Shown: positions 26,101 to 38,300, numbered from the stretch's first letter. The stretch: 64,000 bases of DNA from Musa acuminata AAA Group (GCF_036884655.1 NC_088357.1:6643501-6707500), one strand, 5' to 3'. Numbers and translations: made by a program. The notes: a model not told the origin generated them from the sequence alone.

Positions 26101-29100
26101 TGTAAAATTTAACATCACACCATTCCATTTTTTACAAAGCAAGGAATTCGTCTCCACCAAAAAAACAAGTTTTCTACAGCAGCTTGTTTGCTAATACAAT
26201 CCCTCCAAACACACCCATGACTTTACTACAGAATGAACACATCTGCCAGTTCAGGTGGTTGTTATTAGCTAGGCTTAATTTCAGAACACATTTCTATTAA
26301 GTGAGAATTGCAGGGTGCAGACTAACAAGTAATTGCCCAGATGACCCATTTTTCCAACCAAAAAAGACATGTCATGTCTGCTGAATTATAAGAAAAATGT
26401 TGCCACATGCAAATTCTTATAAGAAAAATGTTGTCACATGCAAATTCAATAGTTCTCTGAATAAAATAGTTCCAAAAATTATCATCCATGCTACATGGAC
26501 AACCTTGCACCTCCTGAAGCAAAAATCTCATTTCACATTGGTTTCAACAAGAAGATACTAACGTTATTTGTTTAGGTTTAGCTAATGTAAATAACACTAA
26601 AATTGAAAAGTTAATGGATTATCATAACAAACCAGTTCCTATTGGCTACCTGTGACATAACACTAAAGCTAGCAAAATTAGTTATACATACAAGTTCATC
26701 TTATCCTTTAATTATGATTTAAGTAGTTAAGAAAGGATAAAGGTATACTTACTACTGCATCTAGCAAATAGTAAGGTATGAGTACAAGAATAACAATGAA
26801 ACGTGTTTTTATAGTTTTTACTCTGATATTTTTATTAATTGCTAAAAATTAATTTGTATTTCTGTTTTACAAACTCCAAACATAGATGTGGTAGAAACTT
26901 GCAGTATTTGTTTCACTCAGTAACTTGCATACCAATTCTGGCCAAGCAACAACATTCTAGGAACCAATGTCACTTTTCTGACATCCAACTGATACTACAG
27001 AAGAATTTAAGATAACAATACTCATGATATATCATGACATAAATCATTGATTTAAAATCATTAGATCTTGCAAATTAGACTGAACTTTGGCATCTTTTTA
27101 TTCAGGTCGATTTATGTTTCCTTTCCATCAACAGTTAAAAACAGCAGAATGCCAGATAACATGGCATGATGTCATCTTCCAGGATAACCTGTACAGTGGT
27201 AAGCAGGTCATGGATATCAGACATACTGAAAACATGGAAGGGGCTTCTAGTATATGGAAAGACAGCCCATTCACATCAAGCTGGCCATGGATGTTTGGAA
27301 AACTATCCCCTCTGGACATGCAAATATGAATCTGACAACAAAAAAGAAAAACAAAAATTATATCATGTCAGTTAAATTGCATAAATTGCATCATTCGTAA
27401 AATAATCCGGAAGCTAGAAGACATAGATATTACTCAGAACTTCACAGGGTACCACAAATGTCCAACATGAATGTCAGGCAGACACAATTTATAGTCTGCA
27501 GGAATATCTTGAAAACCACAAGTAGGACCATCAAAACATCATGCACTTTTCACCAGATAATGGAAAAATAAAATAAAATCCATAAATGAGGATTGATATT
27601 TACACCACATGTCAAAGTAAACCAGGAATAACTTGTAGAATTCACACACAAACATAGGGAACATAACCATCCCTATATTTTAAGAAATTATAGAAACAAC
27701 ATTTAACAGAGAAGCTATATTCCTTTTAGAATGAACTATAAACTATAAAGTGCCAATAGCTAGTCTTTTTAATATTGTATTTTAACAGGGGAAATAACCT
27801 CACATCAAATAATGCTACCAAAAGACAAGAAGACTCAACTAAACCAACCTAACAGTGGACTCACTGGCCCTTAGAAGATTGAGTTCATTTTCAACATAAA
27901 TGCAATTTATTTAAAAACTTCCAAGGATATATCAGACCTAAAATGTTATTGAAGATATCAACCAATTAAAACCCATGAAGTAAAAGTAATCTCATTTGAC
28001 GGCCCATGCAAAAATCTTGAATTTACAGAGTCAACCCTGAAAAGGTCTGTTTTCCAAAAAGCAGTGACTTTGCAGATGGCCTTGCTAAGATATCTGGCAG
28101 GAGTCAGCAATTCTCTCCAACTTGCTTGATCTATATTGTTTTCAGCCAGTCAAAAAGCAATCTGGCATCAAAAATAATCAACCAACTTTAACTGACAATG
28201 GTCCATGGGAAAAGAGAAGAAAGGCAGAAAATTGAAGAGGGAGGAAGAAAGGAATGGACAAGAAGACGGGGCAGGAGAGGAAGGAAGGGAGACAAAAGAA
28301 AAAAAAATACAAAAACAATTGCCATCTTTTGTGGCCTAAAGTTGCTCATCATCTGCCATCTGACAACTATTAACCAATCCCCACCAAAAACTAAGTTTAA
28401 GACACAAATTGAGAATCTGCATGTTCTTAAAGAGGTAAGAATTTTAGAAATCAGTTTCTATAAAAATTAACATGATGTTAAGCACATTTTTCACTTTAAG
28501 ACAGCTTCATGAGTTTTTATCATGTTGTAAAGTGTAAAAATGGCATCAGCACAGGGTGGTCAACAATTGTGTGCAACGTACCACTGATATATACAAAATA
28601 TTGGTTGCTCCAACAAGCATGGAAGACAGTGGTGCAATTAAAAGTCAAAACCATTCATAAATTACTTCAAAACAAGAATGAAATTTTGCCTGGACAGTAC
28701 ATACTGGACCATTCTTAAATTACTCCAAAACAAGGACTGTAGTTTCGCCTAGATTAGTATGTAGGGGTTGGTATTTATCTATTCGAGGAAAGACCAAGAC
28801 TCGGACTGCCCCATTTAAGGGCAGTCCAGGGTCTAATGTATATGCAAGGATCTTTCCAGAACTTCTGAATTTAACCTATGCAAAAGTTCAGAAGGTAGAT
28901 CACTTCTAAATGCGAATGATTTGGAATATCCATTTAGATCCGTCCGTCACTGGATGGCAAGTATGTTATCCTACAACAAGATGTGGCCAAGTAGAGATAA
29001 GTATATGTATATGGGAAAAGAGGTCAATTTAATCAGCTAAGCCTCTTAAAGTTAATGCATCAAGCATCAAAAGATAAATCACTTTTATACCTCTTAAAAT

Positions 29101-32100
29101 ATATCACTTTCTGAAAACTTGTGAATTTAACTCAGACATAGTTTAGATGGTAGGTTACTTCTAATGATGTGGAATGTCCATTCACTATCACTTCTATACC
29201 TCTTAAAGTATGTGAATTTAACCTATGCATATTTTCAAAAGGTAAATCACTTCCAATGATTTGGAATATCCATTGACAACCATTCAACTGGATCTCAAGT
29301 ATCTTCATCTTACACCAAATTTTGGACAAGTGGACATAAGTATCTTAAACTATACGACTTACAGTAGATACATGAAGAGATTGAAACAACTTACAATTCC
29401 TCAACGGCATCAAACTAGAAAAAATGTCGTCTTCTGTGACTTCAGATAGTTTCACATTCTCACTTTTATTTTTGTCAATTACACATGAATATGAAACATA
29501 GATATGCTGTGTCTCAATTATTCTAATGTTTTCAACACTGCATGTACAGATAGCATCAAATTTTCTTACTGCAGTTGAAGTTGATGTTTAACCAAAAATA
29601 AAGAAGTTTGGTATCACAGCTGCAAGAAATTATTTACAACATTTTCTACGGCATTATCTGAGCATTCTCACATCCATGAGGTAGTTACACAACCCACTAA
29701 TATTGTTCCAAATGAATCAATGACAATTCATTAGGGCATGACAGAAAAATAAGAACTCTTAATTGAACTTTCAAGAAATAGAGATACTATTTGATCTCTT
29801 TTGAAAATTATCCATTAAAGTAAAGAAAAAAGACAGGAAAGAAATGCGCTACTTTAAAAAAATCTGGAGACAAATACAATTCTAGAAAGATAACTAAAGG
29901 GGATTTAGACAAGCACCTCACCAGTAGCTCTGCCTTTCAACCATGTGACTGGAATGTCCAGAATTCCCTCAAACAGCTGCATCAGTTCAAAATATGGATA
30001 AAAATAGGCCATATTCAAGTAGAACAAGTTCAATGAAACCCAGTTCTTGTAGTCAAATTACAGCAATAGAGAAACTACATTACCGGAGCAAAGATGTTTA
30101 TAATCTTCAAATTTGCATGCCATTTTTGCTCAGGAATATTTACAGAAACATCTGCAGATAGCCGCCCCCCACCTTGAGAAGTATGATCTTGTCTCCATTC
30201 CATACAATTTCCAGTCAGCTGCACATGTACTCGACTATAATGATTCTCAAGTCTGACGTGTCCATTCACTTCAACCATTTCCCTACATACAAGAAAAAAC
30301 TCATCTTTCCATCAAAACGTATGTATAGACATAAATGCAGTTCAATTACTCTTTATAATTATCAAAGATTTTACAGACATAAAACATTTTGCAGGATAAT
30401 CATAACATTAGCTCCGGGCAACAAAAATCTTACATATGAACTTAAAAGCATAAATTTTCAAATCTTGGTCTGATATTAATTGGCAGTCAGAATAGTATGA
30501 TACAAGACAAAGGTAAATGCCCTTCGAACGTATTGCTTTGCTTTTGTATTTAAGCAATGATCACAAATAACAAAAAGATCAAACTAACCTGTCATATACT
30601 CAATGTACTAAGATGGAGAAACCTAATTGTACTAATTCATAGTGGGTAAGAAGTCCAAGTTGCACCAGAGGGAACAGAAAAATGTCTTGAGTATTGAAGA
30701 ACACATGAAGTGTTCTCTACATTCCAATGGAATAAAATGGTGAGAATGAATTAATGTGACACACAGATGAAGACATGCATACTTAGTAGTAGTACCATGA
30801 ATAATATACATTAGAAGTGACATAGTAAACATCTTGATTAACAACAATTAAGTGGTGGGCATGAAACCAGTGATGTATTATCTGTTGACAAAACGAGGCA
30901 GAGAAAAAAAGATTATGCAATAACTCTATGTAATAGGTATTAATTCCAATAATTAGATCTCAGACCTTGGCTCCTTGTCACCATATCCCAACAGCATTAG
31001 TGTTCCTCCAGAAAAATGAACAGAGTCCAGTGTAATTGGAAGAACTTTCCTGAGGCCTTTGGAACTAGTCCCAGTTACACCTTCCACAAATTCAGCAGAA
31101 AGATCTTCCGCACTTATACTGAAGTATGATTTCAGTTTTCGAATATGACCAGCAAGATACTCAGAAAAAACTTCATTAACAACAATCTTGTCTATAATTT
31201 CATACAAGTGGAAGGGATAAAACGCCTTTGATTGGTGCATCTGTGTACACATTCCAAACATTTTTTGAATGAAGCCTTGACAATTAAGATCTCCACTGTC
31301 TTCAGACTTCTCATAACTTTGGCCCACAGTATCCTTCGATTTGTCAAAACCAACTCCATCATCATGGTGACTCTCAAAATGATGTTTTTCCAAATCTCCA
31401 TTGTCCAGAGCAATAGCATGACCATCGATTTGCAAGCAGCTATGATGATTGTCTGCCAGATGCTGTTTTTCCATATCTCCATCTGTGAGTTTGCCATTGT
31501 CTGTTTCTATGTCAGTACTTCCCTGAGTAATTGAGATATTATCAGCAGCTTCAATGGATGTCTGAGGTTTAAATTCTTGATTATCTAAGTCAACCAACTC
31601 AATAAGACTATCCGACCTTGTTTTATCAATCCCATTGCTTCGTGTAATTTCAGCATCACTGCCTGCTTTGTCCTTCGTGGTTAATATCTCAGATCCAGTA
31701 TCTTCATGACCTCCATCAGATGAATTTGAACCCTGCTCGGAATATGGCTCGCTGAACTTTCCACGATCCAGACCTCTGAAATATGCAGTGGCAGCAACTG
31801 CACTGCGCTTGAGGTTTCTTTGTTTGGAAGTAAAATTACGTTCTGAAACAACTTTCCTTTTAGCATTCCTTTTGAACCTGTGCCTAGAAAAGGGCGACTT
31901 TATTCTGGACCAGAAGTTTGTTCCCAGGCCACCAGTTCTTGCACCAAAGAGTTTCTCTACTTCTGTGTGCTCCAGACCATGCATACCACTATTATCCATG
32001 CAATGATGATCCTTCAAATGCATATGGTCATCGATACAAAAGAACGAGCTAGGTCTTCCAGGCTGAACAGAAAGATGGAGATTATCATTCAAGGTTTCAT

Positions 32101-32983
32101 CCCTAAACAATGACGAGTGTTCCTCAGGAACAACATAACCCATCTCCGCAGCTTCCCTTGCAGCTTTAACCCTTTGCCTGGCCCAGGATGCTGCAGATTC
32201 TTCTCTAGCAAGCCTTCTAGTTTTTGTTCGATAGTCTATGCCTTCTTCAGATGAGTGATGCTTATTCAGACCATTCTCAGATGGCGATGGAATCCCCAGC
32301 CAGGAAAAATCCTCCTTCTGTGCAACTAAAAGGCAAGGTCGGGATAAAACAGCATCTATAACAATCTTCCCTCTCCTAAGACTTGTAAAAGGGAGAAGTC
32401 GGAGCTTCAGCGTTGGTACCTCACCACAAGAAAACTCCTCACAGTGAGGTCCAATTGAACACGAATACAAAGTGATGCCCAGAGGCGAAACACTTCGAAC
32501 CTTACCAAAATCAAGTTCTCTTTGCAGATGCTCACTAAGTATCGAGCAAGCAGATGGAAGAAGCTGGGCCTCCACAAAGCTTGTGGCCTTACGCTGTGCA
32601 TACCATACCAACATTCCTGCCACCGAAATCACCGAGACAAACACAGAGCATCTGATCAAGAACAGCCCCTCTTTCCAAAGAGAATTAAGAGATGTAATCC
32701 AAGCAGTGGTCCTGGGAAATGACTCGCGCGCGCAACTCACTTTGAACCCATCACTAAGAAACCCAAATTTCCTCAAATAAAAACTGGGGCCTTCACCTCC
32801 GAATCGCAAACAATCAACCCGCCTACGCCCTTTTCGCCGATTCCCTGCACTGATCTTACTAAACAAGGCCCTAAAGTTCGGTTCTGCATTGACCAAGCGA
32901 TCGACTGAGCTGCCATTTCTATTGACCAAAGACGTCCGGAGCGGCGATCCGAGCAACGAACTACGGAAGTGATCCACGCTCAT
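5157..32983 (-). CDS. TIC236: TIC236, chloroplast inner-envelope TamB/DUF490-family protein, complete (23 exons)
   Basis: TIC236 spans the chloroplast intermembrane space, is anchored in the inner envelope, and contacts the outer-envelope import channel TOC75 to couple the TOC and TIC translocons. It is the plant relative of bacterial TamB; the rice orthologue is known as SSG4. Exons, 5' to 3': 32983-30966, 30282-30084, 29976-29917, 27331-27227, 26089-25949, 24029-23967, 22340-22110, 22000-21917, 18544-18387, 18188-17663, 16541-16371, 16247-16188, 15668-15546, 12188-11913, 11052-10987, 10792-10658, 10239-9412, 9124-8844, 7850-7600, 7405-7167, 6997-6806, 5767-5495, 5303-5157. All borders are GT/AG and the parts join in frame (6,627 nt, 2,208 residues; Arabidopsis has about 2,170). 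The end reads LLFEYSATSQD then stop, as in the Arabidopsis protein. No frameshift or missing exon is seen. The start is the first in-frame Met and opens a Ser/Arg-rich presumed transit peptide. Confidence 0.95.
5804..5868. repeat. ATGT/ATAC microsatellite beside a TIC236 splice acceptor
   Basis: CACACATATG followed by ATGT repeats, then CACACACATACATACATACAT and an AT run. The two halves are inverted with respect to each other and could fold into a hairpin. It lies 37 nt upstream, in the sense of transcription, of the acceptor of TIC236 exon 22 (5767). A C-run at about 5957-5969 follows. Confidence 0.9.
8090..8365. mobile_element. Degenerate GTACC-rich repeat in a TIC236 intron
   Basis: Within the intron between exons 18 and 19, this stretch has GTACCATGGTACT, CATACCGGTCC and CCCGGTTCATGC motifs resembling the GTACC elements at 19165, 20412 and 50330. 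No clean termini or target duplication could be found. It contains a telomere-repeat-like palindrome, GGGTTAGGGTTAACCCTAAA, at 8208-8227. Confidence 0.3.
12189..15545 (-). other. Long TIC236 intron (exon 13 to 14), no feature seen
   Basis: A 3.36-kb AT-rich intron. I found no coding exon, clear repeat or element boundary in it. The open frame at 14406-14708 has no recognisable content. Confidence 0.7.
19165..19380. mobile_element. Nested 216-bp GTACC-rich MITE with 8-bp target duplication
   Basis: Bounded by identical GTTAATAG repeats at 19157-19164 and 19381-19388. The left end CAAGGTTCGCAATACCG and the reverse complement of the right end CATGGTTTGCAGTACCG are inverted repeats differing at a few positions. 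The interior is dominated by GGTACCG-type palindromic motifs. The 8-bp duplication again fits hAT. It interrupts the 1,107-bp element and so inserted later. Confidence 0.85.
19390..19700. repeat. GC-rich purine-skewed minisatellite
   Basis: Short imperfect units built on GAGCGGGAGCGG and AGCGACGACAGC-like motifs. All three minus-strand frames stay open here and would encode Leu/Ser/Pro/Arg-rich peptides, which is a result of the repeat and not evidence of a gene. It lies inside the 1,107-bp hAT-type element. Confidence 0.75.
20412..20606. mobile_element. 195-bp GTACC-rich MITE
   Basis: Same family as the nested copy at 19165. It starts CATAATTCGTC and ends GCTGAACCTTG, whose reverse complement CAAGGTTCAGC matches the family terminus. 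It is flanked by ATAGCAAG (20404-20411) and ATAGCAAA (20607-20614), an 8-bp duplication with one mismatch, and its body carries several TACCGAT/GGTACG motifs. It is in the same TIC236 intron as the nested pair, about 1 kb away. Confidence 0.7.
22846..23927. repeat. Tandem duplication of about 515 bp in a TIC236 intron
   Basis: Copy 1 is about 22846-23359 and copy 2 about 23412-23927, in the same orientation. Long matching stretches include TTTGGAAGGGAACTCAGATG, CATTTTCTCTGCCTTCTAGG and ACAAAAGGCTTTATTG. The copies differ by scattered substitutions and small indels, so the event is not recent. A 69-codon frame open in copy 1 is broken by stops in copy 2 and is not considered coding. Confidence 0.85.
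26386..26447. repeat. 31-bp tandem duplication
   Basis: Two adjacent copies of a 31-bp unit beginning TTATAAGAAAAATGTTG and ending CACATGCAAATTC, differing by one base. It is in the TIC236 intron between exons 4 and 5. Confidence 0.9.
28860..29345. repeat. Degenerate tandem repeats in a TIC236 intron
   Basis: Blocks around 28860-28990, 29115-29180 and 29205-29345 share a module: GAATTTAACCTATGCA, then AAGGTAGATCACTTC-like, then ATGATTTGGAATATCCATT, then TGGATCTCAAGTAT and a GACAAGTGGACATAAGTAT-like end. The middle block is shorter. They lie in the intron between exons 3 and 4. Confidence 0.65.
30966..32983 (-). other. TIC236: TIC236 exon 1: transit peptide, membrane anchor, basic and acidic linker
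   Basis: This 2,018-nt exon encodes residues 1-672. Residues 1-60 are Ser/Arg-rich with few acids, as expected of a plastid transit peptide. A single hydrophobic segment at about 107-128 (around VFVSVISVAGMLVWYA) is the inner-envelope anchor. It is followed by a conserved block with ARQRVKAAREAAEMGYVVPE, a strongly basic stretch around KRNAKRK, and then an acidic Ser/Asp/His-rich linker at about 390-600 that looks disordered. The C-terminal part of the exon returns to conserved sequence (DSVHFSGGTLMLLGYGD). The rest of the protein, from exon 2 on, is the repetitive beta-rich domain. Confidence 0.85.
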
Positions 32984-33517
32984 CTTGGCCCTTGAATCAA
33001 CAGAATCCCCAAAATTCTACACATGCGCAGGGGACCAAGATCTCAATCTCAGTCCCCCTATTGCCTCAAAAAGCCAACAATTCGCCCAACATTCCGCTTC
33101 CCTCATAAAACAAAACAATAAGAAACACAAATAAAGTGAAAGACAGGGGAAAAGGAGACAAACTCATTGCTCAAGATTAACACCTGATCGCCTCAATCAC
33201 ACATGAGGAAGGACAAGAATCTACGGGAGGAGAGTGGAAGCTACGGGGTCGAAGAATCGCGAGGCCACCGAGGGTCGACAGACACGAATCGAGAGTCTCT
33301 CCGGAGAACGGCCAAAAAGGGTTTGGGCGGAGGATTGCGTTTACCAGCGGGCTCTCGCGTTATTATCAGGAATCGGACGGTGGATATGATATCCTGCATC
33401 CACTGTGACGGGCAAGCCAGAAGACACGTTCTCCCTCCCGCAGCAGTTCCTGGGAGAAGCCCGCCAGCTCGATGCTTCGTGTCTTGGCAGAGACAATCGA
33501 TCTCCAACAGCCTGATC
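32984..33517 (-). promoter_or_regulatory. TIC236 5' flank: presumed leader and promoter
   Basis: Upstream of the TIC236 start the sequence becomes GC-richer at about 33190-33520, as in plant leaders and proximal promoters. No clear TATA box was found. A donor-like GATCAG|GTGTTAATC (minus sense) near 33183 may mark a leader intron, but the transcription start cannot be fixed. Confidence 0.4.
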
Positions 33518-33602
33518 GAGATCGGACGGCTCATCTGACTGCATCCTGAATGAGATCGGACGGCTCATCTGACTGCATCCTGAATGAGATCGGACCGCTC
33601 AT
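33518..33602. repeat. 34-bp repeat, 2.5 copies, upstream of TIC236
   Basis: Units start at 33518, 33552 and 33586 with GAGATCGGACGGCTCATCTG and continue ACTGCATCCTGAAT; the third is partial and has one change. The position, about 0.55 kb upstream of the TIC236 start codon, would allow a regulatory role, but that is inference only. Confidence 0.9.
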
Positions 33603-34940
33603 TTAACTGGTGAGATTTATTGATAGTATTGCTGTTATAATTATTGTAATTTGTAATTGAAATATACTTGACAGTGCCGTCTTTGTGTGATCTTTTTGCT
33701 TTATTACATTCCTTGCCTGTCTTAAGGGGTGGGATCAATCCCTTTGCTTCCATAGAAGCAGTAGTCGACCTTTGGCTTATCCCCGAATCCTGACAGTACG
33801 TATCATCCCCGAATCTTAAAGCACTGTGTCCGTCTCGCTCTTCCTGATCCTCCTCTTAGGCAATCTTATAAGAGGTGTCCTTCCCCGAATCTTAAAGCAC
33901 TCTACTTGGCTCGTATTTTCCCCGCCTGCAAGCGGACCGCTTGAGCATAAGGTTAAACATGAAGAATGATTACAGCAAACACCTCCAAACATATTAAGCT
34001 TAGCAATGATTTAAAGCTCCAGGCTTAAACAGAGAACACATGAGGTTTATGTGATGTGTTCTTGTGCATCACCGATTATAGAGATGGTAGCTCTCCCGAC
34101 ATCAAGTATAGCTTCATTTCCACATGATCAACATTAGAAAGAGTCATCATATATAAATGAAGGGGAGTTGGTCACCATCCAAAATTTTCAGGCTTCCCAA
34201 CTCTAGTCAGTGACACATTTGCATTGGCAAGATAGCACGTGAAGTATAAATAAATATGGCTTGATGGACAACCAAAAAAATATATACACAAGGTGTTTGA
34301 GTCGAACATGTAATGATCAAAAGCAAGAAAAGGAAAGGAAAACTAAAATGCATGCTAACATGTACATGTGACCTGGCCGAGCTTGCATTGGGCAGTCCTG
34401 GGGCACCGAAACCAACTTGATCAACTGCATTCTTTTTCTTCGACAGCATTGAACAAATATTATGACCAAAACACCTCGAGATTTTGCAACTCGATATCGG
34501 TCACGACAAGCAACCAGGATGCACTTTTCGCTCTCTGTCATGCTGATGACTGCATCAAGCTAAACAAACCATGCTACAGCTGCAACAGCAAAAATGTCTT
34601 GTTGAAACCTAGATGCACGAGAAAGGAGCCCCTTGGCTTGATCAGGGATGGTTTGTATCCTCTGTCATGGCCATGACTGCATCAAGCTAAACCATGATAC
34701 ACTTCTAACATCAAGTGTCCTGTTGAAACCTAGATATAATGGCAAGGAGGAAAGTTCTCATAAGATTAGAGATTTTATGCATAAACAAAATCAAAGAAGC
34801 AGGTTGAGTTATGTATATAGTATATACCATAAAACTTTAAATCTGATCCACTCTCCCAAGTCCCTCCATGCTCTATAACCCCAGATTTGATATAAAAAGA
34901 TGCATATGGTAGTATACTGCAAATCTAAATTCAGAAAATC
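33603..34940. other. Intergenic region between TIC236 and WAP
   Basis: No coding exon seen. It contains a 19-bp exact repeat CCCCGAATCTTAAAGCACT at 33807-33825 and 33883-33901 (a shorter copy starts at 33781), and a roughly 90-bp imperfect direct duplication at 34533-34628 and 34660-34749. The part nearest 34940 includes the 3' UTR of the minus-strand WAP gene. Confidence 0.6.
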
Positions 34941-35236
34941 CTACTTGTTTTCTCCATTTAATTCTCTCTGAACCAGTTTTAGAATCTCCATTACCTGTCA
35001 GCATGAGACGAACAATAATGTGAATAATCTTTATGTCAGTACAATCTGCATAAAAAATATACATTTCAAGCAAACAGAAACTCGTGCCATATTGACATCA
35101 CCTATTAACTAGGATTAAATTTCCACAAGAATGAGAAATCAACAATTGCCACCAATCACTGAGATAAAATAATAAATAAATAAAACTTAGTAACTGTACA
35201 ACTATGTGTGTGTATATATGTATGTATACATATACA

Positions 35237-35270
<34 letters not shown>

Positions 35271-35301
35271 CATGTACTTACGTATGTATGTATACATATA
35301 C

Positions 35302-35378
<77 letters not shown>

Positions 35379-38300
35379 TATACATATATACACACACACA
35401 CACTAAAGCCCAACAGAAAATGGGCTCAATATTACTTAATGTCAGCCAGATTATGATCTTATGATACTGAAACGTCATCAAAGGTTTTTATCTACTTGCA
35501 ATGTATCAAAACAGTAGCTTTTCATTATAAAAAATCAACTGTTTCTTCAAAGTGCAATACAAAGAACACCCATCACTGCCATTATCTCCTTTTTTCGGTC
35601 TGTACTTTGATCTCTAATTACATAAAGAATTAAGCATTCTATTAAGCTTTCTAAATTGTAGACCATAGATGAAAGTTGTGATGGAACATGCTTATCATTT
35701 TGTGATATAAAGCCAAACACAGTGAGAAATTCATTTGTGATAAAGTTTGACAAGAAAGCATCATTTAGTAAGTAGCCAAGAATGCCCACAAAAGACAAAG
35801 TTGTTGTAGATAAACTCAAAGTTAGTAACTACTAAGAAGTGAGAATTTCATTTTCACAAGTATCCACTATATTGATCTTTTCAAGCAGCAGTTGATGACC
35901 AAAGTCTGCACAATAATAGTAGGTACTAAGTAGCAAGAAAATTATCTTACTCCTGGATAGTGCTGCAATACTGGAGAGTAATGATCAAGTGCTAAGTATA
36001 TCTTTCCAAGAAGCCCTAGAAGTGCCTCAACATCATCTCCTAGAAGATCGACCTGGGACAGAATAAATAAAATAAGCAGAAGGTGGTTACATACAAAGAT
36101 ATAATAGAATATATATGTAATGCTATACAGGCTCCAATAGGGCAAACCCCATTCAGCAACAATCACAAAAACATGGGATACGATGTTTGTTATGGAGACT
36201 TAAACAAATAATAATAATAATTGATAACACATAAACAGAAGAAAATTCTTAAATACATACCTCGGCTTCAGCCTTCTGGAGGTTAGACCAACTAGTTTCA
36301 ATTTTTTTTTTGTACAAAAAACAATTCTTCTTCTGTTGGCTAGCCAGCTGCACCAGTGGATTCAGTTGATGACTCAGTACCTTCAACCTGTAAATGACGA
36401 GGATTTCTATTTATAATCCAGAATAACTATGCAGAAAGACACGACGAGAATAGCTGGAAGTCGACTTCAAACTAGGACATCATTTCCAAGGTTTAAAATT
36501 TCTCCCTCCAAGATGCTTATGTAGCACATTGGTCCAAATTGTATTGTGGCAGCATTCTATGCATTATAGAAAATTGATCATGAAATGAGGAGAGATTTGG
36601 CAACAATTCTCTCAAATCTAAAGTAACAGAAACGTGTTTCAGCAGATATAAAGATTGTATCATTTTGAACGTGCTAGTTAGCTTGGCTGATAAAGATCTC
36701 ATATCATGACTTACCATTTGGCTGGTAAAGATCTCATATAGCTAAGGCTAACATAACTTACCATTAGTTAGCATCACTTTATCAACATCTTAAATAATTT
36801 CAGGGCTAGAATTCACATCAGTGTGCATGAGATGCAATTTACATTTTAGAACATTCTAGTCATCTTGATCTCAATGTCACATTAATGAGACATGGGATCC
36901 TAATAACATGGCTCATGTAAATTTACTACACACCATAATCAATCATATCGTCTATCTTGATTATTTCATTGCAATGTTGCAACTGAGTGGTGACTTCAAT
37001 CGTTAGAAGAGGACCAATGGACCATAGCCAGATGTTAGGATGTGGTCAGATTAGTTGTGGCATAGAAAGTCGATCTCAATCATCCCTACAGAACTACAAG
37101 TCGAAAGGTGACTCGTCACACTCAATAAACCCATTGGATATATTGACGAATGATAATTGGATGAGGATGAGACCTCCATTTGATATCAGTTTTCTTGAAG
37201 TCCACAAGAATAATAGTGGGGTGCACGGTAGTGTGTCTGCTTATAATCAGGCATCTTATGTTCCTAGTATGCAGATGATGAGTGGGACATGGACCAAGGA
37301 GTATATTTTGCTCTTGGTATGAAATCAGTTTCTTACATGTGTTGTTACCGTATGGTACCAGTCAACACTGGATGATACAATTTCTGGGCTACAATAACCC
37401 CTATTAATTCATAGTTTTTCATGTTTTGATGACCAATTAAAAATCATGCAAAAACACATACATGAAAAGCCATATAAAATATATGAAGTTAGCATATGAT
37501 GTATGTCTTACCCATATATCATAAATATATACTTGAAAACTCTTAGTCATAACTTATTAGTGATTACTACCACCGAAAAGAATTTTGTGTTGGATCAAAA
37601 GGTGGGTTTAGATCCACAATGTGAGTTGGTCAAGATCAATATTACAATAACGAAAAGTTCATGCATGATATTGTTCTTGTGGCAATTGATATTGCATATA
37701 TGTATGCAGCTAAAGAATCAAACTAGAAATAATTGTGGGATCTTGTTCACCAAGTTCAATTTTGAAGTCAGCCACTATGTTGGTATAGTATGACGAGAAT
37801 GGCAACTGTGGCTATTGATGTAGGACTAGTGTTGAGGGTGCAAGTGCAACCACGATGGTTATTGTGCAATACCATTGCGATCATTGTACTGCCGTTCTGA
37901 GCCATTTGAACTTTGAAGTCTCAGATTTGGCAAACTAGAATCAATTATCAACTTCATATTATGGTTCATGAAATATATGTTGGCAGGAACAACCACAAGG
38001 AACTTGCCCTTATCTTTCTGCTTATAAATTAATCTTGTGGATGATATAGCACCACTATCTAAGATTTCAAATTGTGCTAAAACAAATGATGAACATTATC
38101 TAGTCAAAATAAAGGTAAAACAAAAATGTTGTGTTTAAAATTGAAAAAGCATTTTTAGATAGAGAGAAACACACACCTAGATTCATTTCTTTTAGAACTC
38201 TCTATCAAATGTCTTTCTAAATCTGCAAAACCTTTAGATAATTCCACCATGGACTCACTGATAGATCTCAATTGTTTTACTTGTTCTCCGTCCTTTCCCT

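Noticed and set aside
35156..35481. Several Tyr/Ile/Cys-rich frames on both strands
   Set aside because: Direct translations of the microsatellite; the same applies at 44248-44529, 44532-45022 and 51656-52010.
36987..37322. 111-codon plus-strand frame in a WAP intron
   Set aside because: No recognisable motif, no promoter or splice context, AT-rich setting; likely chance.
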